Source of the DNA: Arthrobacter sp. 135MFCol5.1
GTDB taxonomy: Bacteria; Actinomycetota; Actinomycetes; Actinomycetales; Micrococcaceae
Length of the DNA stretch: 64,000 nt
NCBI RefSeq assembly: GCF_000374865.1
Contig: NZ_KB895467.1
Location: forward strand, 1 to 64,000
Reading direction: 5' to 3'
In this document: one piece after another, positions 1 through 7,552 of the stretch
Position numbering within the stretch: position 1 is the stretch's first letter
Layout of the letters: each line of letters opens with the position of its first letter
Translations under genes and position numbers: made by a program
Notes under the pieces: generated by a model
The model's input: only the letters and a program-made list of their open reading frames with translations
The model's database searches: none
What the model was told of the DNA's origin: nothing

Positions 1-148
1 CTGCTTGCGTCCACTATGTGGTTCCCAACCAACAACCCCCACACCCGGGGTTTGATACGGCACGGAACCAACAATTGAATACAACAACACCACACATGTT
101 GTAACCACAGTCTTCCCACCAACCCCAGGGTTGGGACGGGTAACAAGG
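1..148 (+). other. 23S-5S rRNA spacer
   Basis: This stretch has no open frame and leads directly into the 5S rRNA gene, so it is read as the 23S-5S internal spacer; the 23S gene itself lies outside the window. A small hairpin (CCAACCC at 119-125 against GGGTTGG at 128-134) lies just before the 5S start and may take part in rRNA processing. That role is inferred from position. Confidence 0.6.
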
Positions 149-266
149 TTACGGCGGTCATAGCGTGGGGGAAACGCCCGGTCCCATTCCGAACCCGGAA
201 GCTAAGACCCACAGCGCCGATGGTACTGCACCCGGGAGGGTGTGGGAGAGTAGGACACCGCCGGAC
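149..266 (+). rRNA. 5S ribosomal RNA
   Basis: The sequence has the actinobacterial 5S pattern: a 5' strand with CGGCGGT (152-158) pairing with ACCGCCG near the 3' end (257-263), the conserved loop with CCCATTCCGAACCCGGAAG, and the GGGAGAGTAGGACACCGCC end. The length is about 118 nt, the usual size. It is the last gene of an rRNA operon entering from the left edge. The ends are placed by eye and could be off by one or two bases. Confidence 0.96.
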
Positions 267-277
267 ACACATTGGTC

Positions 278-312
278 GAGGCCCCAACCACACGGTTGGG
301 GCCTCCCACATT
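278..312 (+). terminator. rRNA operon terminator
   Basis: A perfect 12-bp GC-rich stem (GAGGCCCCAACC at 278-289 and its complement at 294-305) closes a 4-nt loop. It stands 12 nt after the 5S gene and is followed by a short T-containing tract. It is the expected intrinsic terminator of the rRNA operon. Confidence 0.85.
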
Positions 313-390
313 TAAAAACACCACCACCCACCCACACGACCACGCCCGCTCACACCCGACACGTAACCCCGCAACCCCCGCACACATCTG

Positions 391-563
391 AGCGGGCGTT
401 GGGGGAGAAGCTGCAGGCAGTGAGCGGGCGTCGGGGTTGGAGTTGCAGGATGTGAGCGGGCGTTCGGGTTGGAGCTGCAGGCAGTGAGCGGGCGTCGGGG
501 TTGGAGCTGCAGGATCTGAGCGGGCGTTCGGGTTGAGGCTGCAGGATGTGAGCGGGCGTTCGG
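391..563. repeat. 32-bp tandem repeat, five full copies plus one partial
   Basis: The core AGCGGGCGT recurs at 391, 423, 455, 487, 519 and 551, exactly 32 bp each time. Each unit then carries a GGTTGGAG-like segment and (G/C)TTGCAGG or CTGCAGG. Units alternate between ...GCGTT... and ...GCGTC... through unit 5, suggesting a 64-bp higher-order unit. There are no unique spacers, so it is not CRISPR. No function is recognised. It lies between the rRNA terminator and the next gene. Confidence 0.9.
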
Positions 564-571
564 AGCACGAG

Positions 572-759
572 CCAGGCCTCCTTTGTGAAGATTGCCACGA
601 TTCGGCCGTCAGGGCTATCGCCGTCCCGGGGGATTTGGCGTCTCCACTAGAATTGATGAAGATACACGGACTTCGAAGCGGTTGATTTCGGGTTGCGTAG
701 GAAACAAAACGAGCGGCTGCAGTTGCGCCAGTGGTCGGCTCATAACAGGAGGAATCCAA
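572..759 (+). promoter_or_regulatory. Upstream region of the repeat-rich TPR gene
   Basis: This 188-nt gap holds a TAGAAT at 648-653 that could serve as a -10 box (no convincing -35), which would give a leader of about 100 nt. A clear Shine-Dalgarno sequence, AGGAGG at 747-752, precedes the ATG at 760. Nothing else is recognisable. Confidence 0.35.
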
Positions 760-2652
760 ATGGCCGAGCACAACGGTGGCAACCGCGGCAATGACCGGGG
801 GGCCTTCCGAGGCAACAACAATTCCGGCGGGGACCCGCGCGGGTTCCGCTCCAGGTCAGACCGTGACCCCCGTGGCGGTTCTGCAGGTGGCGGTGATCGT
901 GATCGTAAGCCGTTTGGTGATCGTCCGCGTCGTGACGGTGAAGGGGATCGTCGCGGATTCAGCGGTGGTGGTGATCGTGATCGTAAGCCGTTCGGTGATC
1001 GTGATCGTAAGCCGTTTGGTGATCGTCCGCGTCGTGATGGCGAGGGGGATCGTCGTGGATTCAGCGGCGGTGGTGACCGTGATCGTAAGCTGTTCGGTGA
1101 TCGTGATCGGAAGCCGTTTGGTGATCGTCCGCGTCGGGATGGTGAGGGTGACCGCCGTGGGTTCAGCGGCGGTGGCGACCGTGATCGTAAGCCGTTCGGT
1201 GATCGTGATCGTAAGCCGTTTGGTGATCGTCCGCGTCGGGATGGTGAGAGTGACCGTCGCGGGTTTAGTGGCGGCGGTGACCGTGATCGTAAGCCGTTCG
1301 GTGATCGTGATCGTAAGCCGTTCGCTGACCGTGATCGTAAGCCGTTTGGCGACCGTGATCGAAAGGCGTTCGCTGACCGTGATCGTAAGCCGTTCGGCGA
1401 CCGCGATCGTAAGCCGTTTGGTGACCGTCCCCGTCGTGATGGCGAGGGTGACCGCCGCGGATTCAGCGGCGGCGAGAACCGCAAGCCGTTCGGGGACCGC
1501 CAGGACCGCGCGCCCCGCAGTTTCGATCGTGGAGATTCCCGTGCAGACTCCGGGCGGGGCGGCTCAGGTCCCCGCGGCTTCGGCCGTGACCGCCAAGAGG
1601 AGCGGCCCGTCCGCGTGCCGAACGCAGCCGATCTCCGCAGCGCCAACCGGCCGGACCGCGAACGTTCGCCCGAAATCGATGAGGACGTCACGGGTAAGGA
1701 ACTGGACCGCGCCACCCACCACCAGATCAAGACCCTCGAGCCGAAGAGCGCTGAGTGGGTGGCCCGCCACCTGGTGATGGCCGGCCGGTTGATCGATGAC
1801 GAACCTGAGCTGGCGTTCCAGCATGCCCTCGCCGCGAGCCGGCGTGGTGGACGGCTTGCGGCCGTCCGTGAAGCGGTGGGCCTGACCGCCTACGCCGCCG
1901 GGCATTACGGCGAGGCGCTCCGCGAATTCCGCACGTTCCGCCGGATCAGCGGCTCCAACGTCCACCTACCTGTCATGGCCGACTGCGAACGCGGCCTGGG
2001 ACGTCCGGACAGGGCGCTGGACGTTGCCCGTTCCGAGGAAGCCCAGGACCTTGACGCACCCGGCAAAGTGGAACTGGCTATCGTCGCCGCCGGCGCCCGC
2101 ACCGACCTCGGCCAGCTGGATGCCGCTGTAGCCGAGCTCGAGATCCAGCAGCTGGACATCAACCGCGCATTCTCCTACAGCCCGCGGCTGTTCCGCGCCT
2201 ACGCTGACGCCCTCGCCGCTGTTGGCCGCCAAGCAGAGTCGGAGAAGTGGAGCAGGCAGGCCGTCGTTGCCGAAAACGCCCTTGGCCAAGGCGTCGATGA
2301 AGAACCCGAAATCATCGACCTCGGCTGGGATGAAGAGGAAGAAGCCCGGGAAGAAGCCGAACGCCGTAAGCTGCTGGACCGTGCGTCCGCGTCCCCGGAA
2401 GCACGGGGCTCCGAAACCGAAGACGCCGCCGCTCCTTCCCCGGAAAGCGCCCAGGCTGGTCGCGCCACCGCGGCCAAGACGGTCCAGGACAGCAACCTCG
2501 ACGACCAGGACGCCGACTACTTCGTCTCCGACGACGCCGAATCCGACCCGGACTCGGTGGAAGAGGACGAGCTTGTTACCGATGCCTCGGAACAAAGCCA
2601 CGAAGACGGGGCAGCCAGCGCCCAGCACTCCGACGAACGCCGGGAGGACTGA
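760..2652 (+). CDS. Disordered DRDRKPFG-repeat protein with C-terminal TPR-like domain
   Basis: A 630-residue protein of unknown function. I chose ATG 760 because AGGAGG lies 7 nt upstream; the frame stays open further 5' but has no ribosome site there. Residues 41-235 are a low-complexity array of 27-, 34- and 66-residue units made from DRDRKPFG or DRDRKPFA octads followed by a DRPRRDGEGDRRGF block. Residues of about 245-300 are Arg/Gly-rich. About 330-520 is an alpha-helical TPR-like domain, and the last 100 residues are strongly acidic. RG-rich tails of this sort commonly bind RNA, which is inference here. It ends 6 nt before the HAD phosphatase gene and is probably cotranscribed with it and tlyA. 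Confidence 0.85.
   Translation: MAEHNGGNRGNDRGAFRGNNNSGGDPRGFRSRSDRDPRGGSAGGGDRDRKPFGDRPRRDGEGDRRGFSGGGDRDRKPFGDRDRKPFGDRPRRDGEGDRRGFSGGGDRDRKLFGDRDRKPFGDRPRRDGEGDRRGFSGGGDRDRKPFGDRDRKPFGDRPRRDGESDRRGFSGGGDRDRKPFGDRDRKPFADRDRKPFGDRDRKAFADRDRKPFGDRDRKPFGDRPRRDGEGDRRGFSGGENRKPFGDRQDRAPRSFDRGDSRADSGRGGSGPRGFGRDRQEERPVRVPNAADLRSANRPDRERSPEIDEDVTGKELDRATHHQIKTLEPKSAEWVARHLVMAGRLIDDEPELAFQHALAASRRGGRLAAVREAVGLTAYAAGHYGEALREFRTFRRISGSNVHLPVMADCERGLGRPDRALDVARSEEAQDLDAPGKVELAIVAAGARTDLGQLDAAVAELEIQQLDINRAFSYSPRLFRAYADALAAVGRQAESEKWSRQAVVAENALGQGVDEEPEIIDLGWDEEEEAREEAERRKLLDRASASPEARGSETEDAAAPSPESAQAGRATAAKTVQDSNLDDQDADYFVSDDAESDPDSVEEDELVTDASEQSHEDGAASAQHSDERRED
880..1464 (+). repeat. In-frame 102-bp/24-bp coding repeats
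   Basis: The DNA repeats match the protein units: three consecutive 102-bp units, a first 81-bp unit and a last 198-bp unit, all built from a 24-bp element coding DRDRKPFG. The last unit holds six consecutive octads (two of them variant, ending FA), a clear expansion. Copies are very similar at the nucleotide level, so copy number could vary between strains by slippage or recombination. Confidence 0.9.
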
Positions 2653-2658
2653 CGCCGG

Positions 2659-3648
2659 ATGAGTGACGCTTCCCTGGTTTCCCGCTTCGACGCACTCCTC
2701 GCAGACCTGGACGGCGTGGTCTACGCCGGCCCGCACGCCATCCCGGGAGCCGTCGATGCGCTGAAGCAACTCTCCGGGCTGGGCATCGGGCTGGGCTACG
2801 TAACGAACAACGCCTCCCGCTCCCCGGCGGAGGTGGCCGGGCACCTTCGCGAGCTTGGTGCCCCGGCAGAGGACAACCAGGTGGTCAGCTCGTCCCAAGC
2901 GGCGGCGGACCTGCTGGCCTCGCTTCTCCCGGCCGGCTCACGGGTCCTGATCACCGGCAGTTCCGCGCTGGCCCGGGAAATAGAGTTGGCAGGCCTGGTA
3001 CCGGTTGGCAGCCAGGACGAGGAACCCGTGGCCGTGGTGCAGGGCTTCAGCCCGTCCATCGGCTGGAAGGACCTGGCGGAAGCCACCTATGTGGTGTCCG
3101 CCGGTGCCCTGTGGGTTGCAACAAACACCGACATGTCCATTCCGCAGGCCCGCGGCATCGCACCCGGGAACGGGACCCTGGTGGCCGCCGTCGCGGCGGC
3201 GACCGGACAGAAGCCCAAAGTCGCCGGCAAACCCGAGGCGCCGCTGTTCCACTCCGCCGCCAAGCGCCTCGGTGCCGAGCGTCCCTTGGTCGTGGGCGAC
3301 CGGCTGGACACGGACATCCTGGGCGGCAACAACGCAGGCTTTGCCACGGTCGCCGTCCTGACCGGCGTCGACACCCGGGAAAGCATCCTCGCGGCGCGGT
3401 CCGCGGAACGGCCCGACTACATCATCGAAGACCTTGCCGGGCTGCACCGTCCGTACCCGGACGTGACGCACGACGACGGCACGTACGCATGCGGCCAGGC
3501 GACGGCACGCGTGGCCAACGGCGCGGTGGGCATCATTGGCAGCAAGGAAGACCTTGATTCCTGGCGGGCAGCATGTGCCGCCTGGTGGGCTGCGACCCCG
3601 GACGCATCCGCCCCGCAGGCGCCCAAGCTGGTGTGGATGGATCACTAG
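2659..3648 (+). CDS. HAD-superfamily hydrolase, NagD-like (class IIA)
   Basis: A 329-residue cytoplasmic phosphatase. HAD motif I is DLDGV at residues 16-20 (nucleophile Asp16, Asp18), motif II is YVTNNAS at about 47-53, and the later motifs are GKPEAPLF and GDRLDTDILGGNNAG. The large cap between motifs II and III is typical of class IIA p-nitrophenyl phosphatase/NagD enzymes, which act on sugar or nucleotide phosphates. The substrate cannot be told from sequence. It starts 6 nt after the TPR gene stop. Its stop codon TAG forms part of a TAGGAT box that may drive the next gene. Confidence 0.9.
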   Translation: MSDASLVSRFDALLADLDGVVYAGPHAIPGAVDALKQLSGLGIGLGYVTNNASRSPAEVAGHLRELGAPAEDNQVVSSSQAAADLLASLLPAGSRVLITGSSALAREIELAGLVPVGSQDEEPVAVVQGFSPSIGWKDLAEATYVVSAGALWVATNTDMSIPQARGIAPGNGTLVAAVAAATGQKPKVAGKPEAPLFHSAAKRLGAERPLVVGDRLDTDILGGNNAGFATVAVLTGVDTRESILAARSAERPDYIIEDLAGLHRPYPDVTHDDGTYACGQATARVANGAVGIIGSKEDLDSWRAACAAWWAATPDASAPQAPKLVWMDH

Positions 3649-3651
3649 GAT
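3646..3651 (+). promoter_or_regulatory. Candidate -10 box for a leaderless transcript
   Basis: TAGGAT lies 6 nt before the ATG at 3658. Transcription starting about 7 nt downstream of this box would begin at or next to the start codon. No -35 is visible. The same layout recurs at five other starts in the window. Confidence 0.4.
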
Positions 3652-3657
3652 GGTTCC

Positions 3658-3909
3658 ATGACTGAGCTGACCGAACCGGACAACGTGCCAGCCCAGCCTG
3701 CTCCCGAGTGGCCGCAGGCCGTCGGACAGGACATCCCCGATCCAGGCGTGGCGCAGGCGGTCGACCGTCTCCAGGAGATACCCCGGCTTCCAACCGCCGG
3801 TCACGAAGACCTGTACAACCGGCTTCACGACGACCTGCTGGCCGCGCTCAACACCGACCCCACGGATAGCGCACCTGCCGCCAATGCTCCCGCAGGAGGC
3901 AGCGCCTGA
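3658..3909 (+). CDS. Small conserved hypothetical protein
   Basis: An 83-residue acidic, proline-rich protein with no signal peptide or membrane segment and no domain I recognise. A short central helical part (about residues 30-65, with AQAVDRLQEIPRL and DLYNRLHDDLLAAL) is flanked by low-complexity ends. Its stop overlaps the tlyA start by one base (TGATG), so it is translationally coupled to tlyA. Its constant place between the HAD gene and tlyA suggests it is a real gene. Function unknown. Confidence 0.7.
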   Translation: MTELTEPDNVPAQPAPEWPQAVGQDIPDPGVAQAVDRLQEIPRLPTAGHEDLYNRLHDDLLAALNTDPTDSAPAANAPAGGSA

Positions 3910-4724
3910 TGCCCGTCCGCCTCGACCAGGCACTGGTGGCCCGCGGCCTGGCACGGTCGCGCACGCACGCGGCGTCGCTCATCGCGGAAGGCAAGGTCAG
4001 TTCCGGCGGCCAGGTCCTCGCCAAAGCATCCCTCCAGATCGATGACGGCCGGGACATCGCCGTCGAGCATGATGACCAGGATGTTTACGCCAGCCGTGCC
4101 GGTCACAAGCTGGCCGGTGCCCTTGACGCCTTTCCGGCGATCACCGTCCAGGGCAAGAGGTGCCTTGACGCCGGCGCCTCCACCGGCGGCTTCACGGACG
4201 TCCTGCTCCGCCGCGGGGCCGCGCACGTGGTGGCGGTCGACGTCGGGCACGGCCAGTTGGTGCCGCACCTCCGAAACGACCCGCGCGTGGCCGTCCACGA
4301 GGGAATGAATGTCCGGTACATGGCGCCGGAGGACATCGTCGGGACGTGCGCCCTGACGGTGGCCGACCTCTCCTTCATTTCGCTCACCCTGGTGGTGCGG
4401 CCGCTGGCGGCCTGCACCGACCCTGGCGGCGACCTGGTGCTCATGGTGAAGCCGCAATTCGAAATCGGCAAGGACCGCCTGGGCAGGACTGGCGTGGTCA
4501 CGTCGGAGCGCGAACGCAGGCTGGCCGTAGAGAAAGTCGCCATGGCGGCGCTCGACGCCGGCCTGGACCTGTGCGGGCTGGCGGTCAGCCCGCTTCCGGG
4601 ACAGGATGGCAACGTCGAATACTTCCTGTGGATAAAACGCAGGAACACCCAAGACTTGCCTAAGATCGAAGAGCGAGAGGCAGCAGCCGCTGCGTTGCTC
4701 GGACAAATCTGGCCGAACCACTAG
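3909..4724 (+). CDS. tlyA: 16S/23S rRNA (cytidine-2'-O)-methyltransferase TlyA
   Basis: A 271-residue enzyme. An N-terminal S4 RNA-binding domain (about 1-62, RLDQALVARGLARSRTHA) is followed by an FtsJ-like Rossmann methyltransferase with the SAM-binding loop GASTGGFTD at about 81 and the catalytic-lysine segment MVKPQFE. Known members 2'-O-methylate cytidines in both ribosomal subunits and make mycobacteria sensitive to capreomycin and viomycin. Length and order match the family, and tlyA followed by nadK and recN is a conserved actinobacterial order. The start overlaps the preceding stop by one base. Confidence 0.95.
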   Translation: MPVRLDQALVARGLARSRTHAASLIAEGKVSSGGQVLAKASLQIDDGRDIAVEHDDQDVYASRAGHKLAGALDAFPAITVQGKRCLDAGASTGGFTDVLLRRGAAHVVAVDVGHGQLVPHLRNDPRVAVHEGMNVRYMAPEDIVGTCALTVADLSFISLTLVVRPLAACTDPGGDLVLMVKPQFEIGKDRLGRTGVVTSERERRLAVEKVAMAALDAGLDLCGLAVSPLPGQDGNVEYFLWIKRRNTQDLPKIEEREAAAAALLGQIWPNH

Positions 4725-4737
4725 AGAGCGGAACCTG

Positions 4738-5763
4738 ATGAGCAGGCGTGTATTGGTCCTTGCCCACACCGGCCGCGAGGAATCACTGAAGGCTGCCTGG
4801 GAAGCCTGCGCCCTGCTGCACGCGTCGGGCATCGTCCCTGTGATGCAGGAGTCCGAGCTGGGGGACATGGAGCGTTTTTTTGGCCACCTGGCCCAGCCGG
4901 TGGAGGTGCTCCACGACCATGTCCAGCTGTCCGACGTCGAACTCGTCATGGTCCTTGGCGGCGACGGAACCATCCTGCGCGCAGCCGAACTGGTACGCGA
5001 GGAGGACGTGCCCCTGCTGGGCGTCAACCTTGGGCACGTGGGCTTCCTGGCCGAAAGCGAACGGGCGGACCTGGCCCAGACCGTCGACTGGATCGCCAGC
5101 CGTGAATACACGGTGGAAGAGCGGATGACCATTGACGTCCAGGTGTGGGTCAGGGGACAAAAGATTTGGCACACCTGGGCTTTAAACGAAGCCGCCATCG
5201 AGAAGGCCAACCGCGAACGGATGCTCGAAGTTGTGACCGAAGTGGATGAGCGCCCGCTCACGTCCTTTGGCTCGGACGGCATCGTACTGGCCACCCCAAC
5301 CGGTTCCACGGCCTACGCGTTCTCTGCCGGCGGACCCGTGGTCTGGCCGGAAGTGGAAGCCTTGGTGATCGTGCCCATCAGTGCGCACGCGCTGTTTGCC
5401 AAGCCACTGGTTGTCTCGCCCCGGTCCAGGCTGGCCGTCGAGGTGCTCGGCCGGACCGACGCGCAGGGTGTGCTGTGGTGTGACGGCCGGCGCTCCGTGG
5501 ACCTGCCGCCCGGCGCCCGCGTCGAGGTCACCAAGTCCGCCAACCCGGTGCGGCTGGCCCGCACCCACCAGACCCCCTTCTCCGCCCGCCTGGTCCGCAA
5601 GTTCGAACTGCCCATCCACGGCTGGCGCGGCCCCGTGCCCAAAGCCGACGCAGTGCACACCGGCCCCATCCCGCTGGTCCGCACGCCACGGCCCATGCCG
5701 CCGCTGCAGGTCCCGGAGCCGGACGGCGCCGGCGGCGACCCCGATCCGTCGACTGCAAAGTGA
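4738..5763 (+). CDS. nadK: NAD kinase
   Basis: A 341-residue cytoplasmic enzyme that phosphorylates NAD to NADP. The signature GGDGT lies at residues 74-78. It is followed by NLGHVGFLAE, the NEAAIEK segment and PTGSTAYAFSAGGPVV, all typical of the family. The last 35 or so residues are a Pro/Gly-rich tail beyond the catalytic fold. It begins 13 nt after tlyA and ends 4 nt before recN, so the three probably form one transcript. Confidence 0.96.
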   Translation: MSRRVLVLAHTGREESLKAAWEACALLHASGIVPVMQESELGDMERFFGHLAQPVEVLHDHVQLSDVELVMVLGGDGTILRAAELVREEDVPLLGVNLGHVGFLAESERADLAQTVDWIASREYTVEERMTIDVQVWVRGQKIWHTWALNEAAIEKANRERMLEVVTEVDERPLTSFGSDGIVLATPTGSTAYAFSAGGPVVWPEVEALVIVPISAHALFAKPLVVSPRSRLAVEVLGRTDAQGVLWCDGRRSVDLPPGARVEVTKSANPVRLARTHQTPFSARLVRKFELPIHGWRGPVPKADAVHTGPIPLVRTPRPMPPLQVPEPDGAGGDPDPSTAK

Positions 5764-5767
5764 ATCC

Positions 5768-7507
5768 ATGATTGAAGAACTGAGAATCCGCGATCTGGGC
5801 GTCATCACCGACGCAACGCTGCCGCTCGGCCCGGGCCTGAGCGTGGTGACCGGCGAAACCGGTGCCGGCAAGACCATGGTGGTCACCGCCGTCGGCCTCC
5901 TGCTGGGTGCCCGGTCGGATGCCGGGGCCGTCCGCAGCGGCGCGAAGAGCGCCACGGCCGAGGCCGTCCTGAAGCTTGAAGCCGGGCATCCGGCCATCGC
6001 CCGCGCCCTTGATGCCGGCGCGGAAGCAGAAGAGTTCGACGACGGCGCCGAGCTGATCCTGGCCCGCCGCCTGGGCGCGGACGGACGCAGCCGGGCGTTC
6101 CTGGGCGGCCGGGCCGCTCCGGTGGGTGTACTGGCCGAGATCGGCGAGTCGCTGGTGGTGGTGCATGGCCAGTCGGACCAGATCCGGCTCAAGAGCGCCA
6201 CGGCCCAGCGGGAGGCGCTCGACAAGTTCGCCGGCGATGCCCTGGCCGGGCCCTTGGCCGCCTACCAGGAGCTCTACGGCCGGTGGAAGGCCAGCCAGGC
6301 AGAGCTGGACAGCCTGCGCAGCGCCGCCCGCGACCGGCTCCGGGAAGCGGAGTCGCTGGAGGCGGCCCTCGCGGAGATCGACGGCGTGGACCCCCAGCCC
6401 GGCGAGGACGAGCAGCTGAAGGCCGAAGCCGTAAAGCTTGCGAACGTTGAGGAACTCCGGATCGCCGCCAGCACCGCCCACCAGGCCCTCATCGCCGAGG
6501 ACTTTGGCGAAGCCGCCGATGCAACCGCGCTTGTGGATGCTGCAAAACGCACCCTGGAGCATGTGGCAGAGCACGATGCCGAGCTCGGTTCCGCCGCCGC
6601 ACGCTTGGCCGAAGTTGGTTTCCTGCTCAACGACATCGCCACGGAACTTGCCAGCTACCAGTCAGGACTTGACTCGGAAGGGCCGGAACGGCTTGCCGAA
6701 ATCGAGGACCGCAGGGGCGCCTTGGCCAAGCTGGTCCGCAAGTACGCACCCACCATTGACGAGGTGCTGGTGTGGGCTGAAACCGCGCGGGTTCGGTACG
6801 ACGAACTGCAGGACGACTCCTCCCGGATCGAGGCGTTGGACGCCGAGGTGGTGCGGGCCGAAGCGGAGCTCCAGAAGCACTCGGCGGCCATCAGCAAGAT
6901 CCGGTCCAAGGCCGCCAAGGACCTCTCGGCCCGTGTCAGCGCCGAATTGACGGCGCTGGCCATGGCAGACGCCACCCTGGTGATCAACCTGGAACCAGCC
7001 GGACAACTGGGCCCGCACGGCGCGGACGACATCAGTTTCCTGCTCCAGCCCCATTCCGGCGCTCCGGCCCGGCCGCTGGGCAAGGGTGCATCCGGCGGTG
7101 AATTGTCCCGCGTCATGCTGGCCATCGAGGTAGTGCTTGCCGCCGTGGATCCGGTCCCCACGTTCGTCTTCGACGAGGTGGACGCCGGGGTGGGCGGACG
7201 GGCCGCCGTTGAGATCGGCCGGCGCCTGGCGATGCTGGCCCGACACGTGCAGGTGCTGGTGGTCACCCACCTTCCCCAGGTGGCTGCTTTCGCTGACCAG
7301 CACATCACGGTGACCAAAACCTCGGTCAGGGGAGCGGACGGCAAAACCGCCACAGGCTTCACGTCCAGTGATGTCCGCCTCCTCGACGGTCCCGAACGGG
7401 TCCGTGAACTGGCCCGCATGCTGGCAGGCCAGGAGGACTCCGAATCCGCGCAGGCACACGCCCGCGAACTGCTGGACGACGCCAAGCTCCTGCCCCAGCG
7501 GGCCTGA
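5768..7507 (+). CDS. recN: DNA repair protein RecN
   Basis: A 579-residue SMC-like ATPase that acts early in double-strand break repair. Walker A is GETGAGKT at 29-36. The centre is coiled coil rich in Glu, Ala and Leu. Near the C-terminus lie the ABC signature region GKGASGGELSRVMLA and Walker B TFVFDEVDAGVGG. ATG 5768 was chosen because the ATPase fold begins immediately (IEELRIRDLGVI) and because any longer frame would run back into nadK. The gene follows nadK by 4 nt. Confidence 0.96.
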   Translation: MIEELRIRDLGVITDATLPLGPGLSVVTGETGAGKTMVVTAVGLLLGARSDAGAVRSGAKSATAEAVLKLEAGHPAIARALDAGAEAEEFDDGAELILARRLGADGRSRAFLGGRAAPVGVLAEIGESLVVVHGQSDQIRLKSATAQREALDKFAGDALAGPLAAYQELYGRWKASQAELDSLRSAARDRLREAESLEAALAEIDGVDPQPGEDEQLKAEAVKLANVEELRIAASTAHQALIAEDFGEAADATALVDAAKRTLEHVAEHDAELGSAAARLAEVGFLLNDIATELASYQSGLDSEGPERLAEIEDRRGALAKLVRKYAPTIDEVLVWAETARVRYDELQDDSSRIEALDAEVVRAEAELQKHSAAISKIRSKAAKDLSARVSAELTALAMADATLVINLEPAGQLGPHGADDISFLLQPHSGAPARPLGKGASGGELSRVMLAIEVVLAAVDPVPTFVFDEVDAGVGGRAAVEIGRRLAMLARHVQVLVVTHLPQVAAFADQHITVTKTSVRGADGKTATGFTSSDVRLLDGPERVRELARMLAGQEDSESAQAHARELLDDAKLLPQRA

Positions 7508-7538
7508 CGGGACAACGACGGGATGGCTGAATTGATGA

Positions 7539-7544
7539 TAGGCT
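7539..7544 (+). promoter_or_regulatory. Candidate -10 box before pyrG
   Basis: TAGGCT ends 8 nt before the in-frame GTG at 7553, which supports that codon as the start of a leaderless or nearly leaderless pyrG transcript. No good -35 was found. Confidence 0.45.
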
Positions 7545-7552
7545 CGAATTCC

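Noticed and set aside
391..563. CRISPR array
   Set aside because: Units are contiguous with no unique spacers and there are no cas genes nearby.
880..1464. Frameshift or assembly error in the coding repeats
   Set aside because: All units keep one reading frame with no stop, so the array appears genuine, although copy number could be misassembled.
615..1730. Long minus-strand frame rich in Ser-Arg repeats
   Set aside because: It is the exact antisense of the DRDRKPFG repeats, lacks a ribosome site, and is open only because the repeat avoids stops on that strand.
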